The position numbers and the translations under genes were made by a program. Positions 55,122 to 63,200 of a stretch of 64,000 nucleotides of DNA are shown here, piece after piece; position 1 is the stretch's first letter, and the number at the start of each line of letters is the position of its first letter. The stretch spans positions 62,001 to 126,000 of the forward strand of contig NZ_JACIDZ010000001.1 in assembly GCF_014196625.1 (NCBI RefSeq), given 5' to 3'. Origin of the DNA: Martelella radicis. Its GTDB lineage: Bacteria; Pseudomonadota; Alphaproteobacteria; Rhizobiales; Rhizobiaceae. The notes under the pieces were generated by a model. It worked only from the letters and a program-made list of their open reading frames with translations, searched no databases and was not told the origin of the DNA.

Positions 55122-56488
55122 TTGATCACCTTTTGTTCAACTTTCTGTTGACCGGGAGCGCCGCCGAAAGACAGGCCCAGTTCAGTTTCGCGCTGACGAT
55201 CTGTGGCAATTTCCCGATCGACTTGGGTGATGTCGTAGCCCAGTTGGGCGACGGCCTGTCGGCGGCTGATGAGCCCCATGTCCAGCATCTCACGCGTGGC
55301 TTTGGCGTCGGATTCCGGGTCCACCCATTGGGCTTTAGGGAAATGCCATTCAACATCGGCTTCAGGATCAGCGGTGTTCGATCCGCGCAAAGACTCGAGA
55401 AGCTGCCAACGCGCCCAAATTCGATTTAGAGCGGGCACCAGAATCGTGTGCTGCAGGGCTTCGATATGCGCACGGAATTGCACAAGGGCGGTGCGGGCAG
55501 ATGAATAGTTCACACCGCGCATGTCGCCCGAAAGCAGGAATTCCGGTATCTGAAGCCCGGTAGCGATCTGTCGCAAGGAAACCGCAACAAGTTCAACGGC
55601 GCTTTGCATCTGTTGCGGGCTCGAAAACTTCACGTCGTACCCGGCCGGCAGAACGCGCATAACACCGGGCTCCAACGAAACGTCGAGCGGGTCGCCGCCG
55701 TCACCAAACGGATTCGAACCGGTTGCGTTCTGATCGATGAGAAAGCCGCAAAGCATCGATTGCACCTTGGCGTTCACGGCCAACGCGTCCTGAAGCTGTG
55801 AAAGCTCATTCAGCGGCAGAATGACCGGCGCAAACCAGCTTAGGCCGCGTGTTTGCCCTGCCCCCTGTCGGCGGAAGATGTGAAGAACGTCGGATGCTTC
55901 TACGCGGACCGGCGCGCGGAACGCTTGGAAGGCGTCGGTCGGTCGCGCCGGGCGGAAATGGTATGCGACAGGTTCGTCGTCGGAATCGTACTCGATCCCT
56001 GCCGCGATATAGCGCCCGTTACCAAGCTCGCTTGTGAGCGCTTCGTCCAACTGTTCAGCAGGCACATGCTGCAAGCGAAGTTCACCTTCGGCATTGGCTC
56101 GCATGATCACGAGGGATTCGCCATCGGTCGCAAGCGCGTCGGCAACCTCGCCCAGAAGAGCGGGAAAACCGGAATTTTGTGCCCATTCGCTGAAATTTGC
56201 GTCATGGGACTCGCGGACGGACTCGTCATTCTCCGACGACGCGGCGGAAACCCCGAAACCCACCAGCGCCGTTTTCAGGATCTCAACCGCATTGCTTGCA
56301 GTGGGATCGTTGAATCGAAGATGGCGAGCCCGCCCGCGAACTTGCGCGGCACCGGCCAAAACTTCCGCGCCGGTCGTGCCGAATTGAGGCGTATTGTTCC
56401 AGCGCTTGCCGGACGCCCCTTCAAGCATGCGGACATTCGAAGGCTTTTCGGCGCGATTCCGAGAAATGTCGAAGCCGAATAAACGCAT
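55118..56488 (-). CDS. Lambda-type phage portal protein
   Basis: 456 residues. HLRFNDPTASNAVEILKTAL, ADALATDGESLVIMRANAEG, RVEASDVLHIFRRQGAGQTR, GLSWFAPVILPLNELSQLQD and GLQIPEFLLSGDMRGVNYSS are portal motifs. The dodecameric portal is the DNA gate of the head and the docking site for terminase. Its ATG overlaps the preceding stop by one base (TAATG), so it is coupled to the MerR-like gene. Confidence 0.88.
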   Translation of the reverse strand: MRLFGFDISRNRAEKPSNVRMLEGASGKRWNNTPQFGTTGAEVLAGAAQVRGRARHLRFNDPTASNAVEILKTALVGFGVSAASSENDESVRESHDANFSEWAQNSGFPALLGEVADALATDGESLVIMRANAEGELRLQHVPAEQLDEALTSELGNGRYIAAGIEYDSDDEPVAYHFRPARPTDAFQAFRAPVRVEASDVLHIFRRQGAGQTRGLSWFAPVILPLNELSQLQDALAVNAKVQSMLCGFLIDQNATGSNPFGDGGDPLDVSLEPGVMRVLPAGYDVKFSSPQQMQSAVELVAVSLRQIATGLQIPEFLLSGDMRGVNYSSARTALVQFRAHIEALQHTILVPALNRIWARWQLLESLRGSNTADPEADVEWHFPKAQWVDPESDAKATREMLDMGLISRRQAVAQLGYDITQVDREIATDRQRETELGLSFGGAPGQQKVEQKVIK

Positions 56489-57027
56489 TAGTCGACCTCA
56501 TTCAGGGAAGAAAGCAGCTCGACAATGATTGATGAGGCGGGCAACGAGAACCGTGCGATTGCAGGGGCGTTGCTCAAACCGGCTAGCCGAAGCGAATTTT
56601 CAACACGTTCGCTCTTGGGCTGATCTAGCGACCAACTAGCTTCGACACAGTATCTATAATCAGCCCCCAGAACGAGCGAGACAGAGAATTCCTCACCGTT
56701 CTGAACGCGTTCTACGGCTTCGGCCGAATGAGTCACACCCAACCATCCGCCAGTCACTTTGCGGCGACGGGTACCACTCTCGGCAAGCCAACGCGCCAGC
56801 GGATCAATAGCCGTGCGATCTAGGCCGAATTCATTGGCGATCTGTACCAGGCGAATGGCCGAGAGCGCGCCTTCGTCATACATAAAGACACGGCCTCTTT
56901 GATCAGATGGCGGCAAATGGTTCCGTTGGACTAGGTTGCGAAGCGCTTTTTCGTATCGGGCAATATCCTTTGCAGGAACGTTGTCCAGGCTGGCAAATAC
57001 AGGGATGATTTCAGCAAGGGTGAACAT
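56488..57027 (-). CDS. MerR-like winged-helix protein, candidate element regulator
   Basis: 179 residues. The first 85 resemble a MerR-type winged helix: MFTLAEIIPVFASLDNVPAK, DIARYEKALRN, LPPSDQRGRVFMYDEGALSA and IRLVQIANEFGLDRTAIDPL. The rest (WLGVTHSAEAVERVQNGEEF ...) is unrecognised and may sense or bind a partner. It precedes and overlaps the portal gene, while inverted TTGAC/GTCAA repeats lie just upstream at 57067-57078. The MerR resemblance is by eye and moderate; a structural head protein is the alternative. Confidence 0.5.
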   Translation of the reverse strand: MFTLAEIIPVFASLDNVPAKDIARYEKALRNLVQRNHLPPSDQRGRVFMYDEGALSAIRLVQIANEFGLDRTAIDPLARWLAESGTRRRKVTGGWLGVTHSAEAVERVQNGEEFSVSLVLGADYRYCVEASWSLDQPKSERVENSLRLAGLSNAPAIARFSLPASSIIVELLSSLNEVD

Positions 57028-57066
57028 CGATGACTCCTTCGTCTAACTCGTTATCTCATTTGTGAG

Positions 57067-57078
57067 TTGACGAGTCAA
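57067..57078. promoter_or_regulatory. Short inverted repeat upstream of the MerR-like gene
   Basis: TTGAC-GA-GTCAA, a perfect 5-bp inverted repeat 40 bp before the MerR-like start, within a region that also holds CTCA-TTTG-TGAG. It shares the TTGAC half-site with the repeats at 57410 and near both att sites, suggesting one regulator. Confidence 0.4.
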
Positions 57079-57198
57079 ACGAAATCTGCCAATAAGGGAT
57101 TGTCCCAAAGTTCGGCGGTCTCCTTCGCCGAAACCGTGGTCGGGGGCGGTTCTTTCCTCTTCTTCAACCGCCCCCGGCAACCTCTCAGAGGTATAAGG

Positions 57199-57411
57199 AT
57201 GAAAACGCCAACACCCCCAGATTTCATTCCCGAAAAGAAGCGCCGACAGTGGCGCGCGATCTGGCGCGACGCGCGGACGTTCTGGGCTGACAAGGAAACC
57301 GAGTCCGAAAGTTTCTACCTGGCGTGCGAAGTGATTGCCCCCGAAAAAACACGGGAAAAGCTGGGGCCAAAAGAACATTTTCGACTTCCCGAAACACATT
57401 CGGTTGAATAG
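57199..57411 (+). CDS. Small rightward protein of unknown function
   Basis: 70 residues from ATG 57199 with AGAGGTATAAGG upstream: MKTPTPPDFIPEKKRRQWRA, IWRDARTFWADKETESESFY, LACEVIAPEKTREKLGPKEH. It is basic and rich in Trp, with no membrane segment. It reads against the leftward packaging and head genes and sits in the central control region, so an accessory or helper-interference role is possible. Family not recognised. Confidence 0.5.
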   Translation: MKTPTPPDFIPEKKRRQWRAIWRDARTFWADKETESESFYLACEVIAPEKTREKLGPKEHFRLPETHSVE

Positions 57412-57440
57412 TCAACTAATTGTATTTGTTGACTTATAAT
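57410..57440 (+). promoter_or_regulatory. Candidate operator and -10 element in the control region
   Basis: AGTCAAC (57410-57416) and GTTGACT (57428-57434) form a perfect 7-bp inverted repeat with an 11-nt spacer, the same geometry as TGTCAAAC-N11-GTTTGACA near attL. TATAAT (57435-57440) abuts the right arm, so a bound protein would block or contact RNA polymerase at this rightward promoter. Confidence 0.5.
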
Positions 57441-57720
57441 ATGTCGACGTTATGCCTTCTCAACAACGAAAGGCAGCACGATGAATGTTGTATGGGTTGG
57501 CAGGAAAACAGACAGCGGGCAACCAGTTGTTGTCCAACAAGGTAAAGGCTTCAGACCTTATTGGTTGAATCGGAACTGCTTGACTAGCCAAAGAGTAGTT
57601 TCCATGAATCTACAAATTGCTGCAAAACTTGCACGTGAAATGCAACCAAATCCCTTGTCACGGTCGCGGTTGCATGGGAACCTTTGCAACCAAACAACTC
57701 CCTACTTAAAGGAAAGCAAA
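57412..57720. other. AT-richer leader region inside the element
   Basis: 309 bp with the promoter/operator at its left end. A frame from ATG 57481 runs through it into the gene at 57721 (MNVVWVGRKTDSGQPVVVQQ ...), but it has no convincing ribosome site or family resemblance. I treat the part before 57721 as mostly leader. An overlapping small protein cannot be excluded. Confidence 0.35.
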
Positions 57721-57942
57721 ATGGAAGAATTTACGGTTGGTGACCTCAGGCGTCATCTTAAGGTTTTCAGTGACGATACCGTTCTGGAAATTGCAGGAGG
57801 GCTCACGTTCTATCGACTCAAGCTCGTTGACGATAAGGTTGTATTCTTGGAATTTAATGAAGCGGAAGCCGAGTTGAGCCCTAAAGATCGAAAAAATATT
57901 CAAGTTGCATTCATGCGTATACCCGACATGGATGCCAGCTAA
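57721..57942 (+). CDS. Small rightward acidic protein of unknown function
   Basis: 73 residues from ATG 57721, preceded by AAAGGAAAGC: MEEFTVGDLRRHLKVFSDDT, VLEIAGGLTFYRLKLVDDKV, VFLEFNEAEAELSPKDRKNI. It looks like a compact alpha/beta fold. Base composition is AT-richer than in the flanking genes. Its stop overlaps by 4 bp the stop of the leftward 62-residue gene. Family not recognised; an accessory satellite function is possible. Confidence 0.55.
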   Translation: MEEFTVGDLRRHLKVFSDDTVLEIAGGLTFYRLKLVDDKVVFLEFNEAEAELSPKDRKNIQVAFMRIPDMDAS

Positions 57943-58127
57943 CCTAAAGTGATGCCCATCGGCCCACTGCTGTTGTGCTTTTTTAGTTGACCGATCTTGA
58001 CGGTTTTTTTGACCTTGCCGCCACCGCGCAAACACACCGCCTCACCATTCAGAATGGATGCCACCCGATACACATATGGGTCGTCTTTCAGCATGACCTC
58101 ATCGCCAACTTTTATTTCTGCACTCAT
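57939..58127 (-). CDS. Small protein coupled to the terminase gene
   Basis: 62 residues from ATG 58127: MSAEIKVGDEVMLKDDPYVY, RVASILNGEAVCLRGGGKVK, KTVKIGQLKKHNSSGPMGI. A short beta-barrel (SH3/KOW-like) is suggested by KVGDEVMLKDDPYVYRVASI. The start overlaps the large-terminase stop (ATGA), so it is translated with it. A packaging or head-completion accessory is likely from position only. Confidence 0.6.
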   Translation of the reverse strand: MSAEIKVGDEVMLKDDPYVYRVASILNGEAVCLRGGGKVKKTVKIGQLKKHNSSGPMGITLG

Positions 58128-59887
58128 CGGCCCAACCAACTCGATCTGATTACACGTTCCGGTTTCTTCACTAAAGCTTGAGAAGACAACTCTTCAGCAC
58201 GGCGGTCAAGGTTTAGGTTGATGAGAGACCTTGCGGCCCATGCGTAGACCGTCGCGTCAAGCGTTTCTGCCCGCTTGCCTTTCACTCGCTCGAAGCGCGG
58301 TTGCGGCACACCACGCACGTAACGCATGACACGGCGTTCACTTGTCAGTTGCTCAAAGAAGATGGGTTCCAAGTCCTGCGAGAAACGGACGCCTTCTTTG
58401 CGCTGTATGCGATTGAAGAGTTGAGCCTTAACTGCATCGACGCCAACAAGCCAAACCTGCTGACCGCGAGTTTTTGATTTAGCGAGAAACTGGCGCGAAA
58501 AGCCCGGAACACCTTTTGTACTCACGACACGCCTTCCGAAGCGGCTGCGCGTGAAACCGTGGACAATATCAGTATGGCCACCATCCCCGGAGTCTACCGC
58601 ACAGGCATCTATGCCGATGGTGCCGCCGTTGGCGTGCTGCCAGCGTTCCCTCAAGAGGTCGTCCAGTTCCAGCCAAACAGCGTCACCATCAACAGGTCCA
58701 TAGAATACACGGTGATTGAATACGAAAATTTCCGTCGCGCTATGCCCCATAACGACGCACTCGAGTCTATCGTCCTGCACATCGACGCCAACGGTAAGCA
58801 GCAGCACATCAGAAGGGAAAACTTCGAGCGAAAAGTGTTCGCGCCGACCGGTCAATTCGTGTTCGTCTAGGTCTTCGCCTTCGGTTTTCCACGGTTCGCC
58901 CAACACGAGGTTGACGAAAGACTGCAGCCCTTCAGGGGTTTTCTTTGCTTCCAGAAATTCCGCGGCCAGGGCCGACCAGCGGGCGTTAAAGTGGGGGCTG
59001 ACAAGTGAATTGATACGAAAGCCAGCACGAGTCTTCACTTCAGGGCGCGTTGCCCGCCAGCGACCGTTTGCGACCATCTCGACCTTATGCTTTTCCGGGA
59101 CAAGGCATCCGCAACAGGGACAACACCACTCGACGCCTTTGGCGAGGTTCTCAGGATCGAATCGAATGTCTTTCCAGAGAATTTCCGCAAAACCGTCACA
59201 CTCCACACACCGCACCTCGAACACCCGTTGGTCCGAATTCGAATATAGTGTTGTGACAGGCCCGAAATCGAAAATCGGCGTGCCGCCAAAAATCAGTTTC
59301 CGGTCGCGATAAGTCTGGGTGCGCATCTTCAGAAGATCGAGCACCGAACCTTCATCTGTCGGCGGATACGCGTCAATTTCGTCGGCAATCGCCACCTTGC
59401 CCAACTTGCGGCGAAATGCGCGTGGGCTGGAAGCTGACAGGAATTCAAGAGTACCGCCGGGATAGATTCGCCGCATCATCGTCGATCGGCCGGATTCGTC
59501 GGCATCGTCCGAAATCAGACCGCGGAGAGTGGGGCTAGCCTCGAAAAGCGCTTCGGTGTCCACGGAGAAGGCGCGGCTGTCATCACTCGTCGGCTGGGTG
59601 ACCAGAAGAGGTGCCGGATTAACTGCGACACAATGACCGATGTATCCGCTAAGCAGCGCCGTGAAGCCGATGCGGGCTGATTTCTGGATTACTATTTCAG
59701 AAACGTTTGGATCGTCCAGGGCGTCACATATGCCTCTCTGATAGGAGTACAATTTCATACGTCCGGGTGTTGCCGAAGCAGTCGACGGCAGGAACACATT
59801 CTCTTCAACCCAGTTCGCGAGCGGCATATCGGGCGGCGGGCGAAGGACTGCGAGTGCGTTAGCGCGGATCTGCTCAATCTTTCCCAT
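58124..59887 (-). CDS. Terminase large subunit (GpA type)
   Basis: 587 residues. An ATPase domain with Walker A-like QKSARIGFTALLSG, Walker B VAIADEIDAYPP and coupling segment KLIFGGTPIFDFGPVTTLYS. A zinc-ribbon-like insertion carries VRCVECDGF and WCCPCCGCL. The nuclease domain has acidic residues in LTVGVDVQDDRLE, GIDACAVDSGDGGHT and a C-terminal ETLDATVYAWAARSL. GpA-type terminases cut cos sites and drive packaging. It overlaps the small subunit by 14 bp. Confidence 0.92.
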   Translation of the reverse strand: MGKIEQIRANALAVLRPPPDMPLANWVEENVFLPSTASATPGRMKLYSYQRGICDALDDPNVSEIVIQKSARIGFTALLSGYIGHCVAVNPAPLLVTQPTSDDSRAFSVDTEALFEASPTLRGLISDDADESGRSTMMRRIYPGGTLEFLSASSPRAFRRKLGKVAIADEIDAYPPTDEGSVLDLLKMRTQTYRDRKLIFGGTPIFDFGPVTTLYSNSDQRVFEVRCVECDGFAEILWKDIRFDPENLAKGVEWCCPCCGCLVPEKHKVEMVANGRWRATRPEVKTRAGFRINSLVSPHFNARWSALAAEFLEAKKTPEGLQSFVNLVLGEPWKTEGEDLDEHELTGRREHFSLEVFPSDVLLLTVGVDVQDDRLECVVMGHSATEIFVFNHRVFYGPVDGDAVWLELDDLLRERWQHANGGTIGIDACAVDSGDGGHTDIVHGFTRSRFGRRVVSTKGVPGFSRQFLAKSKTRGQQVWLVGVDAVKAQLFNRIQRKEGVRFSQDLEPIFFEQLTSERRVMRYVRGVPQPRFERVKGKRAETLDATVYAWAARSLINLNLDRRAEELSSQALVKKPERVIRSSWLGR

Positions 59888-60404
59888 CGGCGAGTCCTTC
59901 CAGACCGTTTTTAATTTCTGAGTTCAGGTCCGAAATATCGTTCGGCGTCAGGTGTGGGTGATCGGCGCCAAAACGTGACGGCACGGCAAGCATTGCTGCC
60001 CGAACATCTCGCAAAACTGCCTGCCATTCCCGCGTGACGGCCTCGACTTCGATCAGTTCGCCACGTAATGCGGCATTCTTCGTTTCCTCACGTTCTGCCT
60101 GAGCTTTCATCAGCCTGAGTTTTTCCGCCCGTAGATCGTCGCCACCGGCTGAAGGGCGACCAGCGCGTTCAGCGTGAAGACGTAATCGGGCAAGATAATT
60201 GTGGAGCGACTTCCAAAAGTCGTAACGGCCCGGTCGGGTTCGAATGCAAATACCGTCGCGAGCGAGCGTGCGAAGGCGGGCCGACGAAATTGCGAGGGCA
60301 GAGCACATTTCGCTTTCCGTCATTTCTGCCGTGATGGGACCAGATGTTTTTCCGTTATCTGGGATCTGGGGCACAAGGTCTCCAAACAGTTCATCATCGC
60401 TCAT
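59874..60404 (-). CDS. Terminase small subunit (Nu1-like)
   Basis: 176 residues. The N-terminal MerR/Nu1-type DNA-binding helix region is TAEMTESEMCSALAISSARL and RTLARDGICIRTRPGRYDFW. A long coiled helix (LRAEKLRLMKAQAEREETKN AALRGELIEVEAV) and a C-terminal segment for large-subunit contact follow. It recognises the packaging site. It is the first gene of the packaging operon and overlaps the large subunit. Confidence 0.8.
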   Translation of the reverse strand: MSDDELFGDLVPQIPDNGKTSGPITAEMTESEMCSALAISSARLRTLARDGICIRTRPGRYDFWKSLHNYLARLRLHAERAGRPSAGGDDLRAEKLRLMKAQAEREETKNAALRGELIEVEAVTREWQAVLRDVRAAMLAVPSRFGADHPHLTPNDISDLNSEIKNGLEGLADGKD

Positions 60405-60693
60405 CGGGAAATCCCTTTCGAAAAAAGTCTGAAAAGATCGACAAGCCGCGGCTCAGAGTGCCCCGCGATGCCGCCCCGGCGGGAAGGACCCAGATGCCCA
60501 GATGTTGGACCAGACGTAATGCTATCCGGGTTCGTGCTTCCATGCGTGAGACAGCTGAAGTTCTCTAAGTCTTTGATTTTGTTACTTTGAGACAGGGTGA
60601 GACAGGGCTGCCGTATAAGCGCCTTACACACGCACGCACGCGTGAAAAGATTGTACGGAAAGGGTGTCTCGCCCTGTCTCACATCAAATGATT
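60405..60693. other. Repeat-bearing gap between primase and small terminase genes
   Basis: 289 bp without a gene, between two leftward genes. It carries most of the TGAGACAGG repeats described for 60547-60733 and an alternating ACACACGCACGCACGCG stretch near 60627-60642. A packaging (cos) site or replication origin would be expected in such a place; neither is proved. Confidence 0.45.
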
Positions 60694-60733
60694 TCAATGG
60701 GTTAGGCATTTTTCATCTTTCATGCCTGTCTCA
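60547..60733. repeat. TGAGACAGG repeat cluster, candidate origin or packaging site
   Basis: Five copies of TGAGACAG(G): plus orientation at 60547-60554 (eight bases), 60588-60596 and 60598-60606; minus orientation at 60673-60681 and 60725-60733, the last inside the primase gene end. GTGAGACAGGGC (60597-60608) and GCCCTGTCTCAC (60671-60682) make a perfect 12-bp inverted repeat with 62 nt between. Iteron-like sites beside a primase-helicase gene are the usual form of satellite origins. Confidence 0.55.
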
Positions 60734-63078
60734 ACTGTCGATGCGCCCAAATCGTCGAAATCATCAAATTGTTCGGGCTGAGGTGCTATGCGGATACCCG
60801 AATAACCACGAGCGCGCTTTGAACCTATGTTCTTTGCTGTCAGGAAGCCCCTCTCACGCATCCGCTGCGGGAAGTCGCTAAACCTGTTCCCCGGCTCCTC
60901 GCCATTCTGGCGCGCGTACCATGACCACGAGTCAAAGAGGTCTTCAGTCGTTGCGGCATAACGTGGTCCCGTTTCGCAGCGATCCACGAGCCAGTTGCTG
61001 AACAGGTCCATTTCGGCGAAATACTCATTGGTGGTTTCCACCATGACCGCAGGGCGGCAAAGCCCATGCTTCTGCCAGTCGAGGCAACCTTGAATCGCCC
61101 ACGACAAAATCCCGGCGAACTCTGCTTCAAGAGAGGCTTTCAAGCCGTGATCTGCATGAGCGGGTTTGTGGTCGAACGGCATGACGTTGAAGCGCCGCTT
61201 TATCGCGCCATCCACATTCGCGAAGGCAGGCTTATTGTTCCCAATTACAACCAGTTTCAATTGCGGTTTGAACTCGAAATCATCCTGCCGCATGAAACGC
61301 GCTGTCATCACATCTCCACCCGTGAGCTGCTTTATCCTGTTTTCAGCCCATGCGCGGCCTGCCTCCGTTTCGGAAGCATAGGCCATACGGGCACCATGCA
61401 GGCGGGCGATTTCTGTGGAATGCCGTCCATGCTTTTGTGCTGTGATTGTCTCGGGATCGACCGCCGTCGCGTAGTCGCCCAACAGAGCGGCAATAGTGTT
61501 TATGGTGGTTGATTTTCCGCTGCCACCTATTCCATGCACGAAAAGTAGGGCTTCCTCGCGTGTGTCGCCGGTCAGGCTGTAGCCGAACCATTGTTGCAAA
61601 AAGCGGATTGCATCAGCATCCCCGCCGGTAGCGAATTCGAGGAATGCCAGCCAACGTGGGCAGTGTTTGGCGGGGTCAAAAGACTCAGATGGGATCGGGG
61701 CGGCGGCGGTGATTTTGGTGATCATGTCAGTTTGCCGCGCCTCGCGAAGCTCACCTGTGCGAAGATCGACCGTGCCACCCGGTGTGCCCAGCAACCAATG
61801 GTCAGAATCCCACGCATCAGCGGTGACGGCAAACGCACGGTCGGCTTGCGCAAACCTCTCGACAGCCGCAGATGTTGCTGCTTTTGCCAGTGCTTTCGCG
61901 GCGGAAGACTTCACGTCAGCTGCAGCGCGAGCGCGGCAGATTTCGCGCGCCCAGTTGAAGGCGAGTTTTGTTTCTTCTTTACGCCAATGTGAGCCGGTCC
62001 AGACATGCCAGCGCCCGGACGAATGGCAGAAGCGCAATCGATCGGCATGTGCCGCGGCGAAGGCGCGAGCGACTCCGTCTTCCGTCATCGGAAAACCGTC
62101 GATATCCTCGCCCATATCTTCGAATTCGTCTTCAAGGTCTATATCACCGCGCGTACGCTCCCATGCCCGCTTAACTTGCCGCATGTCGTTCGCCCAGTCC
62201 GCAAGGTCTGGATCTTCTGCTAAGTCCGAACGGAATTGTTCAAAGGTCTGACCGGCGCGCCGGCATTCACCTGCAAGCCGGAATGCGCGGCCTGAACGGC
62301 TTTCATCTCGCTTTTCTTTGTCGATGTCTGCCTCACCTTTGAAGCGCGGTCCAGCTTCCTCAATCAGCCAATTCAGCGTTGTTTTCGTGATCAAGGCCAA
62401 CGTGTCGGCATGACCGGGTAAGGCCTGTTCGGTCACGGTGAAATATCGGTTTCCCAGATGCAGGGCGATTTCATGGTGTGAGCCGCGCGACCATGACTTT
62501 CCATGCTTTGTGCCCATAGCTTTCTGCAGGGCTTCCATATCGGCCGCCGCATATCGGAAGAAAACCTTCAGGCCAGTCTGCGAAGGGCTGACTTCGGTGT
62601 AGGAGCCGAACCGCTCGACAATTTCACTCGCCCAGCCAGTCAGGTCGCCGGTTGCCGGGTCGCGGCAGGAATCGAGATCAATGCCGCCCAGGCGGTTCTT
62701 CTTGTCGCCTCCCAGCATGAGGCCCACGCCGCCCTTCCGTCCGCCGGAAAGCAAGTCGAGTGCTAAGGTTTCGGCAGCAGCGCGAGAAAGCCAGGTTGCG
62801 GGGTCGTTGGCCCGTGCCATTTGTCGAGGCGTGGAATAGGGCACCTTAGTCGGCTTGCTATTGCGCTCTTCTTCCCGCCAAGCTACCCAGCGCGCCAGCT
62901 TCGCCAGCGGTGCAATCGCGGCTGGACCTTTGGGCGCTTTATGGTATTGTGTTTCTAGAAGTTGTTCAGCTTCTGTATGCTTTTCAAAGCCGTTGCGGGG
63001 TCCAGCCGCGACGGCTTTATTCGTTTCAGGGTCTGACGCCCCCATCAGATCGCCGAAGATGTTGTCTAGATTTTCCAT
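60694..63078 (-). CDS. Prim-Pol/P4-type primase-helicase
   Basis: 794 residues from ATG 63078, which has GAGGACTCAC upstream; the longer frame to 63105 lacks a ribosome site. The N-terminal archaeo-eukaryotic primase domain shows LGGIDLDSCRDPATG and SPSQTGLKVFFRY. A central D5_N-like domain (HWLLGTPGGTVDLRTGELRE, CPRWLAFLEFATGGDADAIR) precedes a superfamily 3 helicase with Walker A FVHGIGGSGKSTTINTIAAL, then RMAYASETEAGRAW and NNKPAFANVDGAIKRRF. Such proteins start replication of P4 and PICI satellites at their own origin. Confidence 0.88.
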   Translation of the reverse strand: MENLDNIFGDLMGASDPETNKAVAAGPRNGFEKHTEAEQLLETQYHKAPKGPAAIAPLAKLARWVAWREEERNSKPTKVPYSTPRQMARANDPATWLSRAAAETLALDLLSGGRKGGVGLMLGGDKKNRLGGIDLDSCRDPATGDLTGWASEIVERFGSYTEVSPSQTGLKVFFRYAAADMEALQKAMGTKHGKSWSRGSHHEIALHLGNRYFTVTEQALPGHADTLALITKTTLNWLIEEAGPRFKGEADIDKEKRDESRSGRAFRLAGECRRAGQTFEQFRSDLAEDPDLADWANDMRQVKRAWERTRGDIDLEDEFEDMGEDIDGFPMTEDGVARAFAAAHADRLRFCHSSGRWHVWTGSHWRKEETKLAFNWAREICRARAAADVKSSAAKALAKAATSAAVERFAQADRAFAVTADAWDSDHWLLGTPGGTVDLRTGELREARQTDMITKITAAAPIPSESFDPAKHCPRWLAFLEFATGGDADAIRFLQQWFGYSLTGDTREEALLFVHGIGGSGKSTTINTIAALLGDYATAVDPETITAQKHGRHSTEIARLHGARMAYASETEAGRAWAENRIKQLTGGDVMTARFMRQDDFEFKPQLKLVVIGNNKPAFANVDGAIKRRFNVMPFDHKPAHADHGLKASLEAEFAGILSWAIQGCLDWQKHGLCRPAVMVETTNEYFAEMDLFSNWLVDRCETGPRYAATTEDLFDSWSWYARQNGEEPGNRFSDFPQRMRERGFLTAKNIGSKRARGYSGIRIAPQPEQFDDFDDLGASTVETGMKDEKCLTH

Positions 63079-63105
63079 TTGTGAGTCCTCTTTTGAGGCC
63101 CACAA

Positions 63106-63168
63106 AGGTTTGACGATTCATATGGAAAGCTAAAGAAAACAATGGAGTCAAAATCTCAGGTTTGACAG
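63106..63168. repeat. GTTTGAC repeats between primase gene and attR
   Basis: AGGTTTGAC occurs at 63106-63114, about 28 bp before the primase start, and again at 63158-63166 inside CAGGTTTGACAG (63157-63168), identical to the site beside attL. GTCAAA (63147-63152) with TTTGAC (63161-63166) adds an inverted pair with 8-nt spacing. The region likely combines a primase promoter operator with an integrase arm site. Confidence 0.55.
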
Positions 63169-63200
63169 CGCAACTATTTGATTTCACTTGCATATGTCAC

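Noticed and set aside
57481-57720. Longer 153-residue version of the rightward protein, starting at 57481
   Set aside because: No good ribosome site at 57481, whereas AAAGGAAAGC precedes ATG 57721 and the added N-terminus has no resemblance to the compact downstream domain.
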